NCBI GenBank assembly: GCA_003342895.1
Contig: PTFA01000340.1
Location: 820,665 to 884,664, forward strand
Origin: Casuarius casuarius
Lineage: Eukaryota; Chordata; Aves; Casuariiformes; Casuariidae
Direction of reading: 5' to 3'
Length of the DNA: 64,000 bases
Shown here: positions 11,766 to 23,500 of the stretch, piece by piece
Layout of the letters: every line of letters begins with the position of its first letter
How positions within the stretch are numbered: the stretch's first letter is position 1
Translations under genes and position numbers: made by a program
The notes under the pieces: generated by a model
The model's database searches: none
What the model was told of the DNA's origin: nothing
What the model saw: only the letters and a program-made list of their open reading frames with translations

Positions 11766-14700
11766 CTGCAGTGGGGAGAAGTGCACTCTGCAGCAACCTG
11801 CTCCGGGGAGGGCCGCGGCAGGACGGGCTGGCCTGCGAACAACACCAAGAAAAGCTCCATCGGCATCTGCCACACACGCGACGCTCGGGTTGAACAAGCA
11901 GAAGGCCACCCAGCGCAGCGCCTGGGGGGTCTCATCCTTTCTAGCTCAGGGAAATGATCATTTCTGCGTTCAGCTCAGAGCACCGATTTGCCCTGATTAA
12001 AAATAGAAAGATCTGCCAGAGACAAACAGCGCCGATACCTGATGGTGATAAGACCCATGCGGGAGTAGCAGTTGTTCAGAGGGGGCATGTGCACTCAGCG
12101 GCTTTCTGCTGCCCTTCTCCCCCGCTCCCAGCACCCGCAACTGCAACTTCACAACGCCAGCATGTACAGCCCTGCCTCATCCTGGTAGTACCCATTTACG
12201 GACCCACTGGCCATGAAATCGCCCATTCCTGTTTGCATTTACCTCCACAGGTAATTTTTTTTTTTTTTTTGGGCAGAGGGATTTCACTGCCCTGCAGTTA
12301 AAACTAAGGCTAGGGCTAGACTCCTGTTTTTTTAATTAACCCCTAGCCTGGGACCGGAGGAGGTTAAGATGTCACACAGTCTACTTTAGAAATGAGATGG
12401 GGGCTAGTAGGGGGAAAGGCNCTGACTTTGCCCCTTCTCATGCAGAGGTGAGGCGCGTAGTTAGGCTGAGCCCAGTTCAGTGAGTTACCTCCCAGCAGCA
12501 GCCAGCTTTTTCCATAGGCGCCCACAAAGAGCAGATCAGCATCTGAAAGGAAAGGCATTCCAGTGACTTGTGATTCGAAACTGCAGCGTGGTTTAAAATA
12601 AAAACCACACCTACAGCAAAAGAAAAAGAATTCACCCCAAACCCCGATGGACACAGTTTTTACTTGTGTGATAAGCAGGCAAATGCTCCATCTCACCCAC
12701 TAGCCCAGCAAAAACTGCAACAGCACAGGCTGAAAAACAATTCTGGGAAAATCCTCCCGGGAGCTTTGAATTGCACCCTGCAGACAGGGAGCTGCACACA
12801 CGCCAGCCGACCCAAGCTGCTCACCCCGGACCGCTCCCAGCAGCTGCCCGGCCCAGGGTCCTGCTGGGACCTCTGCAAAATGCCCGAAATCCTGGAGGAG
12901 AGTTTGTGACTGGGGCCAGTGCTGATGCCTTTTTTGACTGTTTTCTTTGGTATTCTCTCACATAACATACAGATGTTTGGGCAGGAAATGGTCGTGGTTT
13001 TCTTTTATAGGGAAGTAAGAATTATGTTCTATTTTATAGTTTTTATTTGAAGTTTAGAACAACAGTCGTGGAGACACCAGACACCATCTATGATCTATAG
13101 AGACAGAGAATTTGTTTTTTCCAAGCAAATCCAAATCTGCGCGGCAANGCCCTTCCCACGCAGTGCAACTGGGTGCAGCAGTCTCTGGCATGCCACTGCT
13201 TGGCTCCCCTTTTGTCTACAGCGAGGGGCTACAGGCTTGCAGCCTGCCCCAGAAAATGGAAAATAAGGCGTATTTGGAAGGAGGGCATGCAACACAGCTC
13301 CCCATCCAAGCGCTGCTGCTCTTTTAAAAAATTAATCCCTCAGCCTCCTACTTTATACCTTCCCAAAATGGATGAAAACCTCCTCAAATTCCTCACTGGA
13401 GGAATGGATGAGAGCCTTTGGGTAAAGAAACGCCTATTTAAGTCAGGGGGTTGGTTAAATCTAACTGCAATGATGGCAGAGTACTTTATCACTTCTTCAG
13501 GAGAAACTCTTGTCTTTCTTACACAAAGCATAACACAGGTGAATACTTGCAGCCTGAGAGGAGGCCGTAAATAGGAAGAAAGACTTTTTCAGCCGGGGTG
13601 GTGGTGGTATTTTCAAAAGTTTTAACTGAAATTTATAGTAACAGCGATAGCAATCAGACCCACAAAGACATGCCTAAGTCTATCATGTTCCTCCTCTGCT
13701 CTGCGGCATCTCCTCTATGTTTTGTTATCTTTGATACTTATGAAACCCATATGGAAAAACGTAAAGCAGAAGCACAAATAGCCGCACTGTAGACTGCTGG
13801 CACTTTACAAAGAGGCTTTTTTAAGGCTATTTGATGACCTTTACTACAAAGTGCTTGTTGTGCCCACTGCTCAGCAGCCACAGGAAACACGTCACATGCA
13901 CTTCAGACTCTTGCCCTGCTTTTAATAGGCATGGGAGGTAAAAGAGCTCATTATGTGGCTTGTATTACCAAGATAGCCAAATAAATGTGCTGTTGTTTCT
14001 GCACAAGAGTCAGGACGAAGAAGAAGAGCGTGTCCACACACAGCACGGGAGAGGGCTCCTAAAGCCTCTCCGAGAGGGGTTTAGGGAAGCGGCAACACCT
14101 GCACGCGACGTTGGTCCTGGGAGAGCAGCCCCAGGTGCAGGCACGGCGGTGCGCCCCGAGAAGGGCTCTGCCCTCGCCTCTGCACCGCAGCTGCCTTCTA
14201 CTCCTATGCCGCTCTGCATGTAACCGTGTCTAAAATTAAACTAAAAAAGAGGCTTCGTTTGCATTCTGCGAGAGTAGCTGTACGGAAAGAAAAACAAATG
14301 CAATCAACAACAAGCACACGTGTGCCCGACCTCCTCCGTTGAGCTATCACCCATGCCACCATGNTGAGAAAGTAGAGATAACGGAGAGCCACAGCCCAGG
14401 CGTGCTCGCTATCGCGGCTTGCTAGGCNCCGGCGGGGGACTCCCAGGCTCCACGCTCCGCACGCAAGGGCCGTCGAGGCTGCCCGGCCCCAAGCAGGATG
14501 GGGCTGCTGGGACACTGATTTGCCTGGAAGCAGATAAGCTAAACAAATGAGACAACCGGGCTTCCTACAGTAGGGTGCTGTGTCCTCCTAAAATAGACAT
14601 CAATCTGAGTGAGAAATCACTAAAAGCAGCCCTGCATGGACTTTCCTCTGGCCTTCTACACTACTAATACTGTAGCAGGAAGAAATAAAAGGTATGTGAG

Positions 14701-15689
14701 ATTTGCAAGGACATGCATCAACTCCCATCCCAGGGAGCATGCACGCACGCATGCACATCCACACACAGAGCTGGTGGTACCAGCTGGCACAGTCAGCTCC
14801 TTCGATACGGATGCAACAGAAATGCGGCGGGCAAATACTTTTTTTGCAACCAGAGGTGTCAAAATTGAGCTGCAGTACAGGTTTTGCACGTGCACATGCT
14901 CCTTCTGCTCTCCCTTAAAGCCCTTACTGCAGGCTTTGCAGCAAGATTATGGAGAACGGCCTGTAAACTTTCTGGGCTAGAAAAAAACATGCACATCATC
15001 ACACAGCTTCAGAAGATCAAATATTAGATTAGCAAATATGAAACCTCGCTCTGAGAGAAGCCTAAATCTACTCTCTCTCCCTAATGTCTGCTCAGGCATG
15101 GTAGAAAGAAAATGGCCGGTGGAGCTGATGACAAACACGGGAAAAAAGGGAAAATGCTACTCACCAGTAACGATCAGCACTGAAGAAAGAAAAAATATAT
15201 TTGGACAAAAGCCGCGTCTTCCATAAGCAGCAGGAGAATTGTGAAGGCGCCCTATTTTCCACAAGAACGCAGAATTTGGCAGTCTATCCTTTTAAGTTCA
15301 CAGGAAGCTAGACGGGAGAGGAGCCTAAAGAAAAGCAGCCAGTCAGTTGGAGCCCCGCGGGTTCATGCAGAACCACAGCTCTGCGTAAACAAGGCATCCT
15401 CCCACCTCACCAGTGCAGTTGCTCTTTGCATGCTATGATCAGCACAGGCAAATTAAGCTCCGCAGCAAAGATGGAGATTTCAGGGAGCAAGCATCCAAAA
15501 TCGCATGTGCCAAAGCCCTCCAGACCAGACCAGGAGCACCGTGACGAGCTCCTCCATGGGCAAGGGGACTCCAGCAGCAGCCCGCTCCCAACCCCCATGC
15601 AAAGCAGCGCTGAGGGCCTCGCCAGGTTCAGCAAGCCGGGGCTGCAAAACTGACGGCAAAGAGAAAATGGTCTCTAAGCAGCTCCGTAA
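11766..15689. other. Probable first intron of gene A
   Basis: It lies between the CpG-island donor (16116) and the acceptor before the start exon (11766). The part near 11.77-11.9 kb is CpG-rich. A 16-T run lies at 12255-12270. No coding exon was recognised. Confidence 0.5.
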
Positions 15690-16290
15690 GCGGGCTGGGG
15701 GGGGGGGGGGGGGGGGAAGCGCAGCCCCCCGGGCAGCGATGGTGGCGGGAGGAGGCCTGGCTGGACAAAGCTGGGCGGCCGAAGCGCGGCGCGGGGAGGT
15801 GAGTCTCTCCGGCGAACACTGCTGGGGATGCGGGAGAGCCCGGAGCCGCTCCAGAGATGCGCTGCAAGCAACGGGGGAAACGGGGAGAGCGGGGGCTGCT
15901 CCCGACTGCTGTGAATCCCCCCAGAAGGGCTCGCGTCTCCCCTGCAATGAGGATCTACCAGAGAGCGCGCTGGCAGGGGCCGCGCAGGGAGAGGCAGGCG
16001 CGCGGAGCCTGGGGGCCCGCGGAGGGGGGCACGTCGCGGCCGTGCCCCCAGCCCGGCCCGGCCCGGCCCAGCCCCCTCCGCGCGGCGGCGCAGGGCCCCC
16101 CATGCACTCACTCACCTGGCGGTGGCTGCGCGGGGCCGCGGCAGAGCCCGCAGCAGCAGGCGCGGGGCGTGGAGCGGAGAGGGCCGGGGCGGCTGCGCGG
16201 GGCCGAGCGCTGCGCGCATGCCTCAGAGCCCGCCGCAGGCGGGAGGCCCTGCTCCCCCCGGCATGGACGGGAGGCGACCACCACCCTGTC
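15690..16290 (-). promoter_or_regulatory. CpG island, probable promoter and first exon of gene A
   Basis: The stretch is strongly GC- and CpG-rich, unlike its flanks, and contains a run of 20 G (15697-15716). On the minus strand a consensus donor (CCAG followed by GTGAGTGAG) ends an exon at 16116. That fits a non-coding first exon of gene A spliced to the acceptor at 11766. Long open frames on both strands here come from base composition, not coding. A plus-strand donor-like GTGAGTC at about 15799 leaves open a divergent transcript. Confidence 0.6.
15697..15716. repeat. Poly-G tract (20 G) in CpG island
   Basis: An uninterrupted run of 20 G on the plus strand inside the GC-rich island. Such tracts can form quadruplexes and are prone to length error in assemblies. 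Confidence 0.9.
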
Positions 16291-19200
16291 GGGTGCCCCA
16301 ACAGTGTTCCTGAGGCCTTAGAGGTGACAAAGCTCACCAGATTCTCCATGCGCTTCACATCTCTTGACAAGCCAAGACTGCAACAATACCTAAGTGAGAC
16401 CAGTAGTATCTCCACACGCTGTGCACACAAGCGTGTCTCTGTCTTTCTCCTCCTGGTACCGCTATCATTCTCCCTTCCAGCAGCAGATGTTTGCCCTTCA
16501 TTCTGTGCTTAGCAACAAGAGCTTTGCTCCTGAGTGTTTGTGCACAGGAGGTGATGCTTTTCCCTTAGGTGTCAGAAAAATTCTATAAGCTTTCGGACAC
16601 ATCATCTCTCGGTTTCAAGGTGGAGTTGGCCGTTAAGACGACGGTTGCCACTTAAGTGCCTGTGCCAGCTTGATGCGCTTTTGCTATGGAGATATCTGCT
16701 TTGTGTTGCTCCCCAGCAGGACCTTTAAAGATGTCCAGGTACAACTTCAGAGGCACTGTCAGGGGGCCTCCATCTCCCGGCTTCCTCCACTTCAGCCATT
16801 TTGGCTTCACCAAGGCAGAGCTTTGCATCTCAGAACCACCAGTGGCCTATGCTGTGCCCTGCGACTTGCCCAAACGCAGGCCCCTTGCTGGGGAACCCTG
16901 TCCCAGCTCCCCCTTTGACCATCTCCATGCTCCTCTCTCCTCAAACAGATGCTCCCTTTTTATAGAGCACCCTGGCCTCCATCCCAAGCAGACACTGCTC
17001 TTGGTAAGTCGTAGGATCTGGCCCCCCTCAGTAGGTCTTTGACTTAATCTAGTCTGCTAGATTAAATCACTTTTTTTTTTTAAACCTTAATGGTATTATG
17101 GAGACAACAAGACCTAGCTAACAAAGGCTAAGCAAATATAAAGTCAATAAGTAATTCATGTTCCCAGCTGCTACCAGGGCAACAGGGAAGCTAGACATAA
17201 GGCTCTTTGATAGAGAGATAAACATACATGGTCCATGTCCCCCAGCTAAGCTTTTTTCCATCAGTTACCAACTAGAAATTCTTACGACTTCGTGGCTGTG
17301 AGGGGTGGGGGTAGGGAGAAAATTTCCTTTACAAGTCCCATTAGTGAAACATCAGTCTGAGCCATGTTCACTGCCCCTTAGGCTGGCTGTCAGGTTTCCT
17401 GCATGCAGTACTGCAGATGCTTGGTTATCTTAGGAGGAACACCTGAAGGAGAACTGACAGGACATCTTAAATGTCATAGAAATGGATGTATTCTTGCTCC
17501 TTACCTCTAAGACCATTGCAATCTCTTGTACAGCAGAGAAGGTTGTTCTCAGATTCTGGCAAGCAGCAGAACATCACATTGGCCCAAGCATTCCTCTATG
17601 GGGGCTAGTGCCCCCCCTGAAATTAAGTAGTGGGTAGTTTAAAGTGCTCGTTACTGGGTTCTGAAATTCCTGATGGGATGAGGGCATCGTGGCTAAGACC
17701 AGCTTAGATATTTGCTGCACTCTGTCTGTGAGTTCCTCTGTCTCTTTCTACTCACTGCTGCCCACTTTGATTCACGACTAATTGAAGCTAAGAGCCAAAA
17801 TGAGCTCTGTGGCCTCTGGCAGTTTAACGTTCCCCAACCTCACTGAACTCTGAAACCACAGCCTGAGAGTAATCAATGAGTTGCAGTTTCCCTGTATCTG
17901 CACAAACAGCCCAGTTTCGCTGCATGGGCATAAAACTACAGGCAGCTCAGAGTCTACCCCCAACTTCTTGATTTTAGTGGACATTTTTCTTTATGACACC
18001 ATCTTCTTTACTTTCTGATGTTCAGTTGCATGCTAAGCCTAAGTCAGGTTTTTGGAGAGGGGTCCCTATAAAGGACCATTCCCACGGAAGTTAACAGATT
18101 TTTCCCACGGATTTGATAACACAGGTCCAGGAGCTGTTTCCCTGTGCAGGGGGGAGGCTGAGGAGCAGAGGTGAGGCTGTCCGTTCAGGCAGGAATAACT
18201 GAGAGGGAAGACTAGATAAAATGTTAATGACAATTCAGACTCCTGCTAGTCACAAGAGGTGAGACCTCCCCTTCCCAGAGCCAGCACTGGCCCAGACCAC
18301 AGGCAGGAGGACAGTCTCTGCATCCATAGCATCCGTATCCTGACCTCCCCGAAGGAACACCGAGGAACAAAGCAGTTGCCGTCTACTTTAAACACGCCAG
18401 AGCTGGGGCCCTGGTGATAAGCGCCTTCCCTTACAGGCAACGATGCAAGGGCAAGAAACCCAAGCAGGGAGCTACTGCCAGCACTCCCGGACACAGGATC
18501 GCTGCTTGTATGGAGAGATTTATATTTAACCAAGTAGATTAAAGAGCATGCTAACATCACGTCATGTCATTGGAAGCAGAGTCGTCAGCGGAAGGGAGCC
18601 GGACGTGGGTGGTGATGTGGGTGGTGCTGCTGGCTGCCTGCCTGAACCTCTGAGGGAGGACAGTGGTCCTCTGGCCTCTGGAGACACTGCCCCGTTTGCA
18701 GAGGGGATGAGTTGTCTCGGCTGTGGGTGGGTATGGGGGAAGGGAGGAAAGGCCCCATTTGGGGTAGCGCTGACCCTCTTTGGTCGGCCAGGCCCAGGAC
18801 AGGCAGCAAGGAGGGTTGCTGGGCATGGGTGAAGGGGGAATGGCCAGCACATAGACATAAGGATTAGGGGTAGAGAGCCTGGTCCAACATGCACTGAAAT
18901 CATCTGTGCACCAGGCAGCAAGCAGGTGGGCATAGCCCTGCCTGGCAGTGGGAAGGGGTGAGGTGAACACATTTGGTTAACCATGTATATTTAGAAAAAG
19001 ATGCAGCCTTGTTATTGCAAGAAATTAATGAAAGTGTGTTTCAACCACTTCTTTACTTTTAAATGCACTTGGTTTTAGAGGGATGAAAATGGGAAATTGA
19101 ACCCTCAATGTCATAAAAGAAAGACAGGAGTGGACTTGTTTAATTGCCATTTATTACCAGTATGTAAAAGGCTCAGCCCAGTGAAACTCAGACAGCTACA

Positions 19201-20526
19201 GCCTCACTAAGCATCGACCTTGGAGGATGTTTGGAGTCACTCAGCCAGACGAGAAATACCGCCAGCCTCTAATGGGTAGAAACAGGATCCCTGATGATGG
19301 ACAGAGACATTTGAAAGAACCTGGAAGGAAGAGGCGGTGGGATGTGTTGAGCATCACTGGAGTCGCACGTTGGCAGCTCTGTGCGGGACTGACCCTGGGC
19401 TCATCCTGTTCCTGGAGGTATTCCGTTGGCTCTCCTACCACGCATTCAAATCTGCCCAGGGCAAGAGAGCTGGCCTTTGGCCAGCTGCTAACGGTCCTGT
19501 TATTTTGATAAGATAGCCTGCATCTCCTAAGTCTGCATCTCCTAGCTGTATGTCACAACGCCCTGCAGCTCTCAGCGTCCCCAGACCCCACGTTAGCCAA
19601 AGACCCCAAGCTCTTCATCTTGTCAAGGTCACTCCGTTCCACCTGTTGCGGGTTTTGGCTCATAAATAGGGATGGAGACACTGACTGAGCCACTGCCACA
19701 CCTTGCACAAAACCAGAGCCAGATTGCAGTCCCGTCCTTAAATGAAAGCACTTTGCCCTCTGGCAGCCTCACAGCTCTCCTCCAGCTCCATGGACATCTC
19801 TCAGAGCCCCTGAGCAACGAGTATGACCAGCCAAATACATGCTGATGATGGCACGTTGGATAACCCCAGAGAGCTAGATGTCCCAGAGATCCCAGCAGCG
19901 GGTGCTGCAGAGCTGTAGCACCGTGCTCACTGCGTGGAGGGAAAGGGGCACAGAGGCACGATGCCGAACACCTCCTACATCAGGCAGAGGCAAGACGGGT
20001 GCAGCAGCCTGTCTCTGTGCCCACCCATTGCATGGCCCACAGCCNTATCGAGATGCTACAAATGGCCATGGCTCCGATACTCGTTCCTCTTCAGTTGTCT
20101 TTGCCCAAGGCTGTTTTGGCTGTGGCAAAGAGTAGCTGAGGTGCTGCTGGTGAGGCTGGGGCAAGAGTGGGATATGCCCTGGGGCTCTCCCGTGATGCTT
20201 GCACGTTGGCTAAGCCTCATCCGCAGCACTACTGAAACCCAAAGTGCTTGGGAAAACTCAGCAGGAATTAGGGCTTAAAAGGATTAGTGCTTAATCCTTG
20301 AGCAAGAGCTTTGTGGAGATACTTGAGCAGGTGCTCAGGCACTTTGCTGAATGGGGATCAGAATCAGCCCCTCATGGTGAGGGTGAAATGAGGTGCTGGG
20401 AGGACCAAGCTGGACCACATCTTTCTTTGGGTCTGTGACTTAAAACAAGGCACAGACTAGGTCACATACCCCACTGTTTTCACTTCAAGACAGTCTAAAT
20501 TTATGCGGAACAAGACGATAAGAGAT
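16291..20526. other. Intergenic region between genes A and B, with gene B 3' UTR
   Basis: The right end (about 19.15-20.53 kb) is probably gene B 3' UTR. The rest holds short open frames only; I recognise nothing else. Confidence 0.5.
19150..19155 (-). promoter_or_regulatory. Candidate polyadenylation signal for gene B
   Basis: Canonical AATAAA on the minus strand, about 1.4 kb past the gene B stop. It is the best candidate I noticed for its 3' UTR end. Support is positional only. Confidence 0.4.
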
Positions 20527-20591
20527 TTACCCGTGTTTGTCCAGCCAGCTGGAGTCATGTTCCTCTTTCTGCCATCCCTGAGTTGTGTGAT
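20527..20591 (-). CDS. Gene B exon: cytoplasmic tail and stop
   Basis: The acceptor TCTTGCAG at phase 1 continues the frame of TM5 for 20 codons to a TAA. The tail is polar and partly acidic (QGWQKEEHDSSWLDKHG). No ITIM/ITSM consensus is visible. The phase fit to the TM5 donor supports it, but without transcript data a different last exon is possible. Confidence 0.62.
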
Positions 20592-23500
20592 CTGCAAGAC
20601 AACAAGTCTGTTCCCAGGCATTAGTAAAAAGAGTATGAGAGGCACCAGGCACACAGTATAGGATGTTGTTTTGGGGGATGGTGTCTGAAGCTCACTGGGA
20701 AAGGGAAATGGTAACCGGAGAGGCCTTTGGGTCCTGAGGTCTTAACAAAGGCCGAACAAATGAGTTTTAAATAATTCACATTGTCACTTGATTATGTGGG
20801 GAGAGAGGGATACTACGTTACTGAACAGCAGGCTCTCAGAAGTTCAAGGAAATTAAGGAGCAGGGACACTTACAGCGCAGGAAGATTGCGAGGATTGGGA
20901 GGGCGGACACCGCAGCTGTGCTAACCGCGAGGGTGGTCACATCCACAAACTCCGTGCAACCTTGTTCTGTTGTTCAAACAGACAAAATGACGGCACGAAG
21001 CTCAGCCCAAACCCAAACCAGAAAGAGAGAAATAGAAAGCTAAACTGTCCATGTCAAAAAACGCACACATAATGACCATCAAAGGTGATCAAAACTAGAT
21101 GTCCTTTCGCAAAAGTTTCAAAGGAGCACATGACAAATGGGGAATTTTCCCTGGGAGCCTTCTTTCAGTCCCCTGAAAGCCCCACTCTGGGAAATTTTTC
21201 GGAGGGAGCAGATATAATTCTGAATGGTAGATTCAAAGAGATGTAAGGAGTGTGTACATCATGGGTGAGTTTTAGCCTCAGTATGACAAATCCTTTAGGG
21301 CTTGCCAGACCTCGGTGGTCTAAATGCAGGCCCCTAGATAATCTCTTCTCACCGTGGCGATGGTAGATATTCTTTATCAGGAAGCTGGTAGTCATCACCA
21401 CTGAAACCACCCCTCCGGGAGCAGCATAGCCCATCGTGCGCTGTACTGATGAATGAAAGAAGACAACATGGCGTTACCGTGCATTTTTAGGCACATGCAG
21501 CAGATGTAGAGCTGGCCTGGCCCATGGTCCATGGGGAGATGTACCCGCTTGTGATTTGCAGCTGACTTTTTCACTGCTCCAAAGCTCAGCTATGCTTTTT
21601 GTGATATAAAGCTGTCAATAAGACTGCGTTTTGGGCACTTTCTAGTGATCTTACAGAGCTTCAGGACAGGATGAATTACAGCAGAAGGAAAAATAAAGTT
21701 TTCATTAAAAAAATTGTGTGCGAGATTTTTGGCAAAATAAAAACCCCATTGGCCAGTTTTAACTCCATCCCTGCCATCCTCAGTAGAACAGCTCACCTGT
21801 TTTGCTTTTGAGATGGATGAGTTTTTCAGGCTGGAACGTTACGGTGGCAGAGACCAGGAATGTTACCACAACCACATACGCAAGGAGGATCTCGGGCAGT
21901 ATGAAGGCAATAGATGGGCCTGAAAGAAAACAGCACAAGGCTCAATACCAGCTCTGTATTTGCCCTATTTACCACCTCCATGATTTTGTAGATGTCAGTC
22001 ATATCCCTTTCCCACCATCTCCTTTCCAAACGGAAGAGTCCCTGTCTTTTCAGACTCTCTTAGCAAGCAGTCGCTCTATCCCTTGATTATTTTAGATGTT
22101 CTTCTGCAATTCCCTCTGTTTCAAGTACCTAGGAAAGACCCATGTGCCCCACTTGTAAAGGGGGATAACTGTATTAATTGCACAGACAGGTATGTAACCA
22201 ATATGGTCCAGGCCCCTGTTACAAGCTGAGATCACCCATACGCGGCTGGAGGAGGTGCATGTTGCCTGGGGCTGGGCAGCGTGCAGCTCCGTTCTGCATG
22301 TTTAGTTGTGGGACCTCCCCTCTCTTGGGCATTACCTTCCGTTCGGACACCCACAAGGCTCTAATTCTCCCAGGAGGCCTTTACCCCGTACATTTTTTTA
22401 CAGCAGGGATTGCTTTTGCATGCTGCAACCTGCATGGGGCAAAGGAGTCAGGGCTGGGGTCTGCAGAGCACCACAACACAACCACCCCCAGCCCACCTCC
22501 TACCTTCCTCTCGCATCCAGAGGATCCCAGCGGTGCTTGCCAGGACAGAGGAGATGCACACCAGCCCACTGGTGTAGACACTGAGCCATCGCCACAGCTC
22601 TCCCCCTAAACATGCAGAGCGGTGCTGGAGTGACATCCATGACACGTGTGACAACCTGCCCCTGCCGCCCACTGCCCACAGTGAGATGCAACCCATTTCC
22701 CCCAGATGCCACAGGGTAGCTGGGATGTTTGTTGGGGACTGGCCCAGGCGATGTGGGTCTGAGAGGAGATCTGCCCCTTGGGGACAGGAGCGGGGCCCAG
22801 GCTGGATGCCCCAGTGACACCAGGCACCTGTTCAGGTGCTCACAGCCACCAACAGTACCCATGTCCTGACTCTGCACCTTCACATGGCCCCGTGCTGGCC
22901 AGGGCCCAGGACTCTCCAGCGTGTGGAGCTGGAAAGGGCTCTGTACCCCATCCTACAAGAGGTCTTTCCACTCCTCGTCCACCTCCTAGGCCAACACACA
23001 GGCTGTGACCAGGGTGGCCCCGCTCAGCGTGCCACCCCGATCCCCCGGCAGCCAAAACACTGATGGAGACAGCCAAGATGCTGATTTTCTCCATCAGTCC
23101 CTCAGCAGCCGTTTGCCTGCCTCCCTGCAGCTGGCTACACCGGGGCAGGTTGTGGCCAAGAGCTGGCTCCCTCCTGAGAGTTTATCACCCTGCAGCTGTC
23201 AAACTGAAAAGTCCCGGTGCATGGCTGGGATAAGACCAGTGCTGTCTCATTAGGGCACAAGCACCCAACGGTCTGGACATGTCGTCGCCTCTGACTGTGC
23301 AAGCAGGGGAGCCATAGATTAGCAGGAGCGACTGGGGAGGCTCTCGGCTGGTGTAATCCTGCTCTGTTTTGTGCTGTGGACTTGGCATTGGCACAGACAT
23401 AGGGGAAATGTGTCCAGCTGACAAGAAGGGGCTGATTAAATATGTGCTTATTTGGATAGGTTTTAGTACATATGCCTGTATCACTATTTCTCCCTTTGCT

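Noticed and set aside
15480..16512. Long open frames (over 300 codons) on both strands
   Set aside because: They sit in the CpG island on both strands at once, are rich in A/G/P/R from composition, and show no domain; a promoter and first exon explain the region better.
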